21,984 nt of DNA, taken from the NCBI GenBank assembly GCA_038522735.1, contig JBCBJX010000051.1, positions 1 to 21,984 of the forward strand, given 5' to 3'. Each line of letters starts with the position of its first letter. The stretch's first letter is position 1. This DNA is from JBCBJX01 sp038522735. Lineage in GTDB: Bacteria; Pseudomonadota; Alphaproteobacteria; Caulobacterales; Parvularculaceae. A program made the position numbers and the translations under genes. A model generated the notes under the pieces. That model was given only the letters and a program-made list of their open reading frames with translations. It searched no databases and was not told the DNA's origin. Below are positions 15,759 to 21,984 of this stretch, piece after piece.

Positions 15759-16748
15759 ATGAAAATCACCCTCGACCTGGAGAAGCTGCAGGCCGCCGGG
15801 GCGCTCTCGGCGGAGGACGCCGAGCGCCTCGCCGCCCTCGCAGAGCCAAGATCGGGGCTTCAGATCGTCGCCAACGTGCTGCTCATCATCGGCGCGCTCG
15901 CCGTCGCAGCCGGCGTCATCGCTTTGGAGCCTTCGCCGGGGACCGGGCTGACGCTCGCGCTGGCGGCGCTTGGCGGCGGAGCCGCGATTTACTTTCGCGG
16001 CGGTGAAAGCTGGCGGGTGCTCGCCCACGGGCTTGTCATCATGGGCGCTGTCGGCGTCTCCGGCTGGGCGGCGTGGCAGGGGGCTGAAACGTGGCCGGAG
16101 GGGGCGCAATGGCTCGTCCATCCGATTTCCCTCGCCATGTTCGTGGGCGGAGCGACCCTTTTCCGTCAGGCCTTCCTCGCCGCCCTCGCGCCTCTCGCCC
16201 TCGGGGCCTGGGTCGGGTCGGGGACGGCTTACGGGTTCGCGAGCTATACGCTGTTCGTCCGTGAGGCGACGATATCCGTCCTCGTCTTCACCGCGCTCGC
16301 TCTTACGCTTTACTGGGCGCGCCGGCGCCTCGGCGAGAGCCGGCGGCTGCTTCTCACGGTCGCCGCCCGGGTGTCTGTGTTCATGATCCACCTTGCTTTC
16401 TGGGTCGGCTCCCTCTGGGGGGACTATGTCGGCGAGCTCTGGGCCGCCGGCGACGACTGGGCCGCGGCCCGCGAATGGCGGGACCAGGCGGTCCACGTGC
16501 CGGAAGTTGTTTTTTCGCTTGGATGGCTCGTCGTCTGCGCCGCCGGTATTTGGTTCGGGACGCGCGACGGCCGGCGCTTCCTCGCCAACACGTCGATCGT
16601 GTTCCTCTCGATCCACGCCTATACGCAGTTCTTCGAGACCCTCGGCGCCAACGCGCTGACCCTTCTCGTCGGCGGCGCCGGCATGGTCGCCGCCGCGGCC
16701 GGCATCGCCCGGTTCGACGCGTGGGTGCGCGCGCGGGCGGCGGCTTAG
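15759..16748 (+). CDS. DUF2157-like polytopic membrane protein
   Basis: Codes for 329 residues. A short cytosolic-looking N-terminal helix pair (LDLEKLQAAGALSAEDAERLAAL), typical of DUF2157 proteins, is followed by about nine hydrophobic segments: near residues 36-55, 62-75, 85-102, 118-132, 138-155, 166-185, 203-220, 250-270 and 285-320. No enzymatic motif is visible and the family has no established function. An in-frame start at 15636 would add 41 Arg/Ser-rich residues that do not fit the family, so the ATG at 15759 is preferred, although only a weak GGGG lies before it. The gene is divergent from the helicase and ends 72 bases before fabD. The DUF assignment is from memory of the domain pattern; membrane protein status is firm. 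Confidence 0.7.
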   Translation: MKITLDLEKLQAAGALSAEDAERLAALAEPRSGLQIVANVLLIIGALAVAAGVIALEPSPGTGLTLALAALGGGAAIYFRGGESWRVLAHGLVIMGAVGVSGWAAWQGAETWPEGAQWLVHPISLAMFVGGATLFRQAFLAALAPLALGAWVGSGTAYGFASYTLFVREATISVLVFTALALTLYWARRRLGESRRLLLTVAARVSVFMIHLAFWVGSLWGDYVGELWAAGDDWAAAREWRDQAVHVPEVVFSLGWLVVCAAGIWFGTRDGRRFLANTSIVFLSIHAYTQFFETLGANALTLLVGGAGMVAAAAGIARFDAWVRARAAA

Positions 16749-16756
16749 AGCCCCCA

Positions 16757-16785
16757 TTGCCCTTGTCCCCGCCGCCGCCTAGACC
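16757..16785 (+). promoter_or_regulatory. Candidate fabD promoter
   Basis: TTGCCCT (16757-16763) and CCTAGACC (16778-16785) are separated by 14 bases, resembling the alphaproteobacterial TTGaCgS/GCtANAWC housekeeping promoter. Transcription would start about 28 bases before the fabD ATG. The match is partial and unverified. Confidence 0.4.
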
Positions 16786-16820
16786 CGTCGGCCATCGCGG
16801 GACGAACGACGGAGGAGCCG

Positions 16821-17750
16821 ATGGCGCGGGCGTATGTGTTTCCGGGGCAAGGGAGCCAGGCGGTCGGCATGGGCCAGGACCTCGCCGATGCGTTCCCGCT
16901 CGCGCGCGAGGTTTTCGAGGAAATCGACGACGCCCTCGGCCAGAAGCTCTCTCAGCTGATTTGGGACGGGCCGGAGGACGACCTTCGCCTCACCGCAAAC
17001 ACCCAGCCGGCGCTGATGGCGCACTCCGTCGCCGCCATGCGGGTTTTGGAGAAAGAGGCGGGGGCGGACGTCTCGAAAGCCGCTTTCGTAGCGGGTCACT
17101 CCCTTGGAGAATACTCCGCCCTCTGTGCGGCGGGCGCGATTTCGCTTTCAGAAACCGCGCGGCTCTTGCGCATCCGCGGCGAGGCGATGCAGGCGGCGGT
17201 TCCTGTCGGCGAGGGCGCCATGGCGGCGATCCTCGGACTTGATCTGGAGAAAGTCGCCGGGGTGCTCGCCGGCGTCGAGGGAACCGTCGAAATCGCGAAC
17301 GACAACTGCCCGGGTCAGGTGGTGATCTCCGGCGCTACGGCGGCCGTGGAGGCGGCCTCGGCGGCGCTGAAGGAGGCCGGCGCGAAGCGCGCGGTGCCGC
17401 TGCCGGTCTCAGCGCCCTTCCACTCCTCGCTGATGCAGCCAGCCGCGGAGCGGATGGCCGAGGCGCTTCAGGACGCGTCGATCTCCGCGCCCGCGGCGCC
17501 GGTGATGGCGAACGTCACGGCCGCTCCGACCTCGGATCCGGCTGAGATCCGCAATCTCCTCGTGAAGCAGGTGACGGGGCGCGTGCGCTGGACGGAAAGC
17601 GTGCGGGCGATGCTCGCCGCCGGCGTCGATCAGTTCGTCGAGGTCGGAACGGGCAAGGTGCTCTCGGGGCTGATCAAGAAAGTCGAGCGGGACGTGGTCG
17701 TAGCGAATGTCGGTTCGCCGGCTGACATCGAAGCGTTCTCAAAGCTCTAG
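16821..17750 (+). CDS. fabD: Malonyl-CoA:ACP transacylase
   Basis: A 309-residue cytoplasmic enzyme that moves malonyl from CoA to acyl carrier protein, providing the two-carbon extender for type II fatty-acid synthesis. FPGQGSQ is at 7-13, the nucleophilic Ser94 is in GHSLGE (92-97), Arg117/119 lie in the LLRIRGEAM block, His201 is in APFHSSLM, and the C-terminal VEVGTGKVLSGL block is present. Length is normal. GGAGGAG lies a few bases before the ATG. It opens the cluster fabD-fabG-acpP-fabF and is separated from fabG by a large palindrome. A candidate promoter lies in the 72 bases upstream. Confidence 0.97.
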   Translation: MARAYVFPGQGSQAVGMGQDLADAFPLAREVFEEIDDALGQKLSQLIWDGPEDDLRLTANTQPALMAHSVAAMRVLEKEAGADVSKAAFVAGHSLGEYSALCAAGAISLSETARLLRIRGEAMQAAVPVGEGAMAAILGLDLEKVAGVLAGVEGTVEIANDNCPGQVVISGATAAVEAASAALKEAGAKRAVPLPVSAPFHSSLMQPAAERMAEALQDASISAPAAPVMANVTAAPTSDPAEIRNLLVKQVTGRVRWTESVRAMLAAGVDQFVEVGTGKVLSGLIKKVERDVVVANVGSPADIEAFSKL

Positions 17751-17755
17751 CGCGC

Positions 17756-17856
17756 GCCGTCCTTCGTGACGCGCGCCTGCGGCGCGTTCCTCAGGACGAA
17801 GCTCCGCATCCCATCTTCGTCCTGAGGAGCCGCGAAGCGGCGTCGCGAAGGACGGC
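17756..17856. repeat. Large imperfect intergenic palindrome with cloverleaf arms
   Basis: The left arm (17756-17801) and right arm (17815-17856) are imperfect inverted copies around a 13-base centre. The outermost 11 bases (GCCGTCCTTCG / CGAAGGACGGC) and the innermost 14 (TCCTCAGGACGAAG / CTTCGTCCTGAGGA) pair perfectly. Between them each arm carries its own mini-hairpin (GCGCC-TGC-GGCGC and GCCGC-GAA-GCGGC), giving a cloverleaf. It fills nearly all the fabD-fabG gap. From memory, repeats with CGTCCTTCG and TCCTCAGGA arms are scattered through many alphaproteobacterial genomes; this looks like one copy. Confidence 0.88.
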
Positions 17857-17880
17857 CGCACGAACGAAAGGCTGCATGTC

Positions 17881-18636
17881 ATGTTCGATCTCACAGGAAA
17901 ATCCGCTCTCGTCACCGGCGCCACGGGGGGCATCGGCGAAGCCGTCGCAAGAGCGCTCTACGCCCGGGGCGCCGCGGTCGCCCTTTCGGGCCGGCGCGTT
18001 GAGAAGCTGGAGGCCCTCGCCGCCGATCTCGGCGATCGCGCCGTTGTCGCGCCCTGCGATCTCTCCGATCTCGCCGCCGTCGATGCATTGCCGAAACAGG
18101 CCGAAGAGGCCCTCGGCGATAAGGCGGCCTCCGGCGGACTCGACATCCTCATCGCCAACGCCGGCGTGACGAAAGACAATATCTTTGTGCGGATGAAGGA
18201 GGAGGAGTGGGATGATGTGATCGCCACCAACCTCACCTCCTACTTCCGCCTCTCCAAAGCCTGCCTGCGCGGCATGATGAAACGCCGCTTCGGCCGCATC
18301 GTCGGCGTGACGTCGGTGGTCGGCGTCACGGGCAATCCGGGGCAGGGGAACTACGCCGCCTCCAAGGCGGGCATGATCGGCATGTCGAAGTCGCTGGCGC
18401 AGGAGGTCGCTAGCCGCGGCGTCACCGTGAACTGCGTCGCGCCGGGTTTCATCAAGACGGCGATGACCGACGTGCTCACCGAAGAGCAGCAGAGCCAGAT
18501 CCTGCCCCGCATCCCGGCGGGTGCGATGGGGGCGCCTGACGATGTCGCCGCCGCGATCGTCTATCTCTCGTCTGGCGAGGGCGGATACGTCACCGGTCAG
18601 ACCCTGCACGTGAACGGCGGCATGGCCATGATTTGA
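17881..18636 (+). CDS. fabG: 3-oxoacyl-[ACP] reductase
   Basis: A 251-residue NADPH-dependent short-chain dehydrogenase that reduces beta-ketoacyl-ACP in fatty-acid elongation. The cofactor loop is TGATGGIG (12-19), NAG is at 93-95, and the catalytic tetrad is Asn117, Ser145, Tyr158 and Lys162 (YAASK). The C-terminal GGYVTGQTLHVNGGMAM is typical of FabG. The start ATG at 17881 lies just past the palindrome, with AAAGG about 10 bases upstream, so the repeat could affect its translation or transcript ends. The cluster position between fabD and acpP supports FabG rather than another dehydrogenase. Confidence 0.96.
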   Translation: MFDLTGKSALVTGATGGIGEAVARALYARGAAVALSGRRVEKLEALAADLGDRAVVAPCDLSDLAAVDALPKQAEEALGDKAASGGLDILIANAGVTKDNIFVRMKEEEWDDVIATNLTSYFRLSKACLRGMMKRRFGRIVGVTSVVGVTGNPGQGNYAASKAGMIGMSKSLAQEVASRGVTVNCVAPGFIKTAMTDVLTEEQQSQILPRIPAGAMGAPDDVAAAIVYLSSGEGGYVTGQTLHVNGGMAMI

Positions 18637-18663
18637 GGCCGAAAAGGGGGCCGTCGCCCATCG

Positions 18664-18691
18664 TTGCGTCCCCTCTCGATATGGCTTAATC
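18664..18691 (+). promoter_or_regulatory. Candidate acpP promoter
   Basis: TTGCGTC (18664-18670) and GCTTAATC (18684-18691) are spaced by 13 bases. The second box matches seven of eight positions of the alphaproteobacterial GCtANAWC element. The 131-base fabG-acpP gap leaves room for a separate strong promoter, as expected for an abundant carrier protein. The leader would be about 70 bases. Confidence 0.45.
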
Positions 18692-18767
18692 GCCACAGCC
18701 GATCCCTTTCGCGGGAAAACGAAGATCAGACCCGCGGATCAATCTGTTTCAGCCTGAAGGAGCGAGC

Positions 18768-19004
18768 ATGTCGGACATCGCTGAACGCGTGAAGAAAATC
18801 GTCGTCGAACACCTGGACGTGGACGCCGGCAAGGTCGAGGCGAAAGCGAGCTTCATCGACGATCTCGGCGCCGACAGCCTCGACATCGTTGAACTCGTCA
18901 TGGCCTTCGAAGAAGAGTTCGATCTTGAGATTCCGGATGACGCCGCGGAGACGATCCAGACCGTCGGCGACGCGGTGAAATACATCGAGGAAAACGCGAA
19001 GTAA
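18768..19004 (+). CDS. acpP: Acyl carrier protein
   Basis: A 78-residue acidic four-helix protein that carries growing acyl chains on a phosphopantetheine arm. The arm attaches to Ser37 in the DDLGADSLDIVELVM motif (31-45). The helix III region (EFDLEIPDDAAETIQTVGDA) and the closing AVKYIEENA are canonical. AAGGAG precedes the ATG at normal spacing. It lies between fabG and fabF, with a candidate own promoter upstream and a strong GC hairpin downstream, which would allow it to be made in excess over the enzymes. Confidence 0.98.
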   Translation: MSDIAERVKKIVVEHLDVDAGKVEAKASFIDDLGADSLDIVELVMAFEEEFDLEIPDDAAETIQTVGDAVKYIEENAK

Positions 19005-19032
19005 GCGTCTCGCCGGCCGGACCGCCGGCTTT

Positions 19033-19054
19033 CCGCGGCGCGTCGGCGCCGCGG
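19033..19054. other. Perfect 9-bp GC hairpin between acpP and fabF
   Basis: CCGCGGCGC (19033-19041), loop GTCG, GCGCCGCGG (19046-19054) lies 28 bases after the acpP stop. There is no T run, so simple intrinsic termination is unlikely. It could stabilise the acpP transcript end or attenuate readthrough into fabF. Confidence 0.55.
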
Positions 19055-19148
19055 ACATTCACAGGTCCGAAGAGGCGTCCGCCTCGCATGACGCGCGCGG
19101 AGAGACGTGAAGCTCGCCGCTGCGCCCGGTCTTAAGGAGATGCGGATC

Positions 19149-20429
19149 ATGAAACGGGCGGTCGTCACCGGCGTAGGTCTTGTCACCCCCCTCGGCGTCG
19201 GCTGCGATGCGGTCTGGCACCGGCTCCTCGAAGGCGAGTCCGGCATCGGGCGCGTCGAGAAGATCGAGACGTCCGATCTCGCCTGCCGCATCGCCGGCGA
19301 AATCCCCCGAAAAAACGGGTACGCCGGCGGCGACGCGGCGGGCGACGCCGCTTTCGATTCCGACCTCTTCATGGAGCCGAAAGAGCAGCGCAAGGTCGAT
19401 GATTTCATCGTCTTCGCGCTCGCCGCGGCCAAAATGGCGATGACCGACGCCGGCCTCGAACTGAAAACGGACGAAGAGCGCGAACGGGCCGGCGTCATCA
19501 TCGGTTCCGGCATCGGCGGCATTCCAGGCATCGAGGACGCCGCCATCGTTCTCCATGAGAAGGGACCGCGGCGGGTCAGCCCGTTCTTCATTCCAGGGCG
19601 GCTGATCAACCTCGCCTCGGGACATGTCTCGATCGAGCTCGGCCTTAAAGGTCCGAACCACGCCGTCGTGACGGCCTGCTCGTCGGGAGCCCACGCCATC
19701 GGCGATGCGGCTCGGATGGTCATGCTCGGCGACGCGGACGTGATGTTCGCCGGCGGCGCCGAGAGCCCTGTCTGCCGCCTCGGCCTGACCGGCTTCGGCG
19801 CCGCCCGGGCGCTCTCGACCGGCTTCAACGACGACCCGACGCGCGCCTCGCGCCCCTATGACAAGGACCGGGACGGCTTCGTCATGTCGGAAGGCTCGGG
19901 CATCGTCGTGGTTGAAGAATACGAGCGAGCCAAGGGGCGCGGCGCACGCATCTATGGCGAAGTCATCGGCTATGGCATGTCCGGCGACGCTTTCCACATC
20001 ACCGCGCCGTCAGAGGACGGCGATGGCGGCTACCGGGCCATGAAAGCAGCGCTCGCCCGGGCGGGGCTGTCGCCGGAGGACGTCGGCTACGTGAACGCCC
20101 ACGGCACCTCGACGCCGAAGGGCGATGAAATCGAGTTGCGGGCCGTCGAGCGTCTGTTCGGCGGGGCGACGAACGGGCTGGTCATGTCCTCGACCAAGTC
20201 CTCGATCGGGCACCTGCTCGGCGCGGCCGGCGCGGTCGAGTCGATCTTCACGCTCCTCGCCATGCGCGACGGGATCGCGCCGCCGACGATCAATCTGGAC
20301 AACCCGTCCGTCGACACGGCCATCGAGCTCTGCGCCAACCGGCCGGTCGAAAAGCCGATCAAGGCGGCGCTCTCAAACTCCTTCGGCTTCGGCGGCACCA
20401 ACGCTTCGGTCGTGTTCGGCGCGGTTTAG
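19149..20429 (+). CDS. fabF: 3-oxoacyl-[ACP] synthase II
   Basis: A condensing enzyme that elongates acyl-ACP with malonyl-ACP. From ATG 19149 it has 426 residues, close to family length. The catalytic triad is Cys177 (VTACSSGAHAIG), His318 (NAHGTSTPKGD) and His355 (SSIGHLLGAAGAVE). The C-terminal SNSFGFGGTNASVVF is typical. AAGGAGA at 19134-19140 lies 8 bases before this ATG; earlier in-frame starts at 19107 and 19140 are unsupported or overlap the Shine-Dalgarno. It follows acpP by 144 bases containing a GC hairpin. FabF rather than FabB is inferred from cluster context and sequence style. Confidence 0.96.
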   Translation: MKRAVVTGVGLVTPLGVGCDAVWHRLLEGESGIGRVEKIETSDLACRIAGEIPRKNGYAGGDAAGDAAFDSDLFMEPKEQRKVDDFIVFALAAAKMAMTDAGLELKTDEERERAGVIIGSGIGGIPGIEDAAIVLHEKGPRRVSPFFIPGRLINLASGHVSIELGLKGPNHAVVTACSSGAHAIGDAARMVMLGDADVMFAGGAESPVCRLGLTGFGAARALSTGFNDDPTRASRPYDKDRDGFVMSEGSGIVVVEEYERAKGRGARIYGEVIGYGMSGDAFHITAPSEDGDGGYRAMKAALARAGLSPEDVGYVNAHGTSTPKGDEIELRAVERLFGGATNGLVMSSTKSSIGHLLGAAGAVESIFTLLAMRDGIAPPTINLDNPSVDTAIELCANRPVEKPIKAALSNSFGFGGTNASVVFGAV

Positions 20430-20539
20430 GGGGTGGGGCCGTCGACGCCGCAGGCAGGGATCGTTAGCGTTTCGGACGTAGAAAACCGGCGCTGGAGACG
20501 GGCGGGTCACGGCGCGAGGCGACGGAGGGGCTGAGCTCC

Positions 20540-21517
20540 ATGCGGGGATTTCTTTTCGGGCTGGCGGCGCTCGCGGCCCTTAGCGTCGCAGGCCTCGCGG
20601 GCGGCTGGTTCGCGGTCGATCGCGCGCTTGACGCCGACGGCCCGACGACCGAGCCGCAGATCGTCGAACTCGCGCCCGGCTCGTCCGTCGGCGCGATCGC
20701 CGACAAGCTGGAGGCGGACGGCGTCGTCCGCTCGGCGCTTCTCTTCAAGATCGCCGTCAAACTTCAGCAGGCGGAGCAGTCCGTGCGGGCCGGCGAGTAC
20801 GAGATCCCGGCGGGCGCGAGCGTGTCGGACGTGGTCGATATTCTGGTCGACGGCCGGCCGGTCCTGCATACCGTGACCATCCCGGAGGGCGTCACCACCC
20901 GCCAGGCCCTCGCGATCATCGCCGCCGACGATACGCTGGACGGCGAGGTTACGCTCGACCCCGGCGAGGGCCGGCTGCTGCCGGAGACATACGCCCACGC
21001 CCGCGGCGAAAAGCGCGACGACCTCGTCCGCCGCATGATGGACGCCCAGACCGAAGCCCTCGACGCCGCCTGGGATCTGCGGGCGGACGACCTTCCGTTC
21101 AACACCAGGGACGAGGCGCTCATCCTCGCCTCCATCGTGGAGAAGGAGACCGCGGTTCCGTCCGAACGCCGCATGGTCGCTGCGGTCTTCGTCAACCGCC
21201 TGAAGAAGCGCATGCGCCTCGAAAGCGACCCGACCATCATCTACGGGCTGACCGGCGGCGAGCCGCTCGGCCGCGGTCTCCGGCGGTCCGAGATCGACCG
21301 GGAGACGCCTTACAACACCTACAAAATTCGCGGCCTGCCGCCGACGCCGATAGCCAATCCGGGCCTCGCGTCGATCGAAGCGACGCTCAATCCGGCGGAC
21401 GCCGACGTTCTCTATTTCGTCGCCGACGGGTCGGGCGGGCACGCCTTCGCCTCCACGTACCAGGAACACCTGAAAAACGTGGAACGCTGGCGCGCCATCG
21501 AGCGATCACGCCGATGA
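20540..21517 (+). CDS. mltG: Endolytic murein transglycosylase MltG
   Basis: A 325-residue inner-membrane enzyme that cuts nascent glycan strands and so is thought to end peptidoglycan polymerisation. An N-terminal membrane helix (about 5-27) is followed by a LysM-like segment around 40-110 (APGSSVGAIADKLEADGVV, IPAGASVSDVVDIL) and the YceG/MltG catalytic domain. The catalytic Glu is probably Glu201 in LASIVEKE (197-203). Further blocks are SDPTIIYGL (229-237), PYNTYKIRGLPPTPIANPG (257-275) and LYFVADGSGGHAF (291-303). GGAGGGG precedes the ATG. The stop overlaps the yicC start (ATGA), so the two are translationally coupled. Position after fabF is standard in Alphaproteobacteria. Confidence 0.95.
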   Translation: MRGFLFGLAALAALSVAGLAGGWFAVDRALDADGPTTEPQIVELAPGSSVGAIADKLEADGVVRSALLFKIAVKLQQAEQSVRAGEYEIPAGASVSDVVDILVDGRPVLHTVTIPEGVTTRQALAIIAADDTLDGEVTLDPGEGRLLPETYAHARGEKRDDLVRRMMDAQTEALDAAWDLRADDLPFNTRDEALILASIVEKETAVPSERRMVAAVFVNRLKKRMRLESDPTIIYGLTGGEPLGRGLRRSEIDRETPYNTYKIRGLPPTPIANPGLASIEATLNPADADVLYFVADGSGGHAFASTYQEHLKNVERWRAIERSRR

Positions 21518-21984
21518 CTGAGGCCGCCGTCGCGAGCATGACGGGCTTCGCGCGCGTCGACGGCGCCGCAGTTGGCCGCTCATTCGTATGGGAAGTGAAA
21601 AGCGTCAACGGCCGCGGTCTCGAGCCGCGCTTCCGGCTTCCCTCCGCCCTCGACGCGCTGGAGATCGAGCTCCGCGCGGCGCTCACCAAGGCGCTGACGC
21701 GCGGTTCGGTGTCGGCCAGCCTGACGCTTGAAAAATCCGCTGCGGCGCAGGCCCTTGTGATCGATGAGACGGCCCTCGACGCCGCAGTCGCTGCAATCGA
21801 GACCGTACGCTCCCGGATCGACTGCGCGCCGCCGGCCGCCGAAGCGCTCCTCGCCATGCGCGGCGTCCTCGTCTCCGCCGAAGCTGGGGAGGAGGACATG
21901 GGCGCGCTGCGAGCCGCCGTCCTCTCATCCTTCGCGGATGCGCTCGCCGCGCTTTCCGCCGCGCGGGCGGAGGAGGGCGCGCGT
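21514..21984 (+). CDS. yicC: YicC-family endoribonuclease (3' end missing)
   Basis: The first 157 codons are present and the frame is still open at the window edge; family members are near 290 residues. The N-terminal marker SMTGFARVDG (8-17) and the VNGRGLEPRFRLPSALDALE stretch (about 31-50) identify the YicC/YloC family. E. coli YicC and its relatives have been reported to be ribonucleases that act on RNA hairpins, possibly linked to small-RNA turnover. The ATG at 21514 overlaps the mltG stop as ATGA. An alternative start at 21538 (MTGFAR) would fit the family N-terminus too, but loses the overlap. gmk would be the expected next gene by synteny. Confidence 0.9.
   Translation, partial: MTEAAVASMTGFARVDGAAVGRSFVWEVKSVNGRGLEPRFRLPSALDALEIELRAALTKALTRGSVSASLTLEKSAAAQALVIDETALDAAVAAIETVRSRIDCAPPAAEALLAMRGVLVSAEAGEEDMGALRAAVLSSFADALAALSAARAEEGAR

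Noticed and set aside
15675..16757. Minus-strand open frame of 360 codons
   Set aside because: Antisense to the polytopic membrane protein; composition is low-complexity Arg/Glu/Gly, while the plus strand shows real membrane segments.
18749..19828. Minus-strand open frame of 359 codons
   Set aside because: Covers acpP and the first half of fabF in antisense; Ser/Arg/Pro-rich with no domain.
20507..21469. Minus-strand open frame of 320 codons
   Set aside because: Antisense to mltG, whose catalytic motifs are intact.

Overview
The window is a gene-dense, visibly GC-rich chromosomal stretch from an alphaproteobacterium. This rests on gene order and protein style: fabD-fabG-acpP-fabF-mltG-yicC, rpsF-rpsR-rplI next to dnaB and alr, an L9 with a long acidic tail, and a large intergenic palindrome of the kind common in Alphaproteobacteria. 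A Parvularculales- or Caulobacterales-like host is my inference; nothing here fixes the genus. I see no tRNA or rRNA, no insertion sequence, no CRISPR array and no phage gene.

Left part (1-6.6 kb): a C-terminally truncated MscS-type channel gene on the minus strand faces away from a plus-strand lipoprotein with two PDZ domains. A minus-strand row follows, read right to left: alr (alanine racemase), mlaE and mlaF (permease and ATPase of a lipid-trafficking ABC transporter), then a calcineurin-like metallophosphoesterase lipoprotein. All of these concern the cell envelope. No MlaD, MlaC or MlaB partner is encoded in the row.

Middle (6.6-13.9 kb): a secreted protein of about 1058 residues, built from sortilin/BNR-type beta-propeller repeats, is divergent from alr, and its stop codon overlaps that of dnaB. 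Upstream of dnaB on the same strand lies rpsF-rpsR-rplI, with a candidate promoter and structured leader before rpsF and an intrinsic terminator wedged between rplI and dnaB. Two small membrane-anchored proteins share a W-x-D-A-R-x6-C...C-x-C...C signature that I do not recognise. They look like diverged tandem paralogues.

Right part (13.9-22 kb): an RhlE-like DEAD-box RNA helicase with a long basic tail and a hairpin-rich leader is divergent from a DUF2157-like polytopic membrane protein. Then comes the type II fatty-acid synthesis cluster fabD, fabG, acpP and fabF, followed by mltG (lytic transglycosylase) and the start of yicC, which runs off the window. The cluster links malonyl loading, beta-keto reduction, the carrier protein and chain elongation to peptidoglycan termination. 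A roughly 100-bp imperfect palindrome with cloverleaf arms separates fabD from fabG.

Most of the window is ordinary housekeeping sequence. The points most worth a second look are the paired cysteine-motif proteins, the fabD-fabG palindrome, the rpsF leader, the terminator tight against dnaB, and the beta-domain-less MscS gene.
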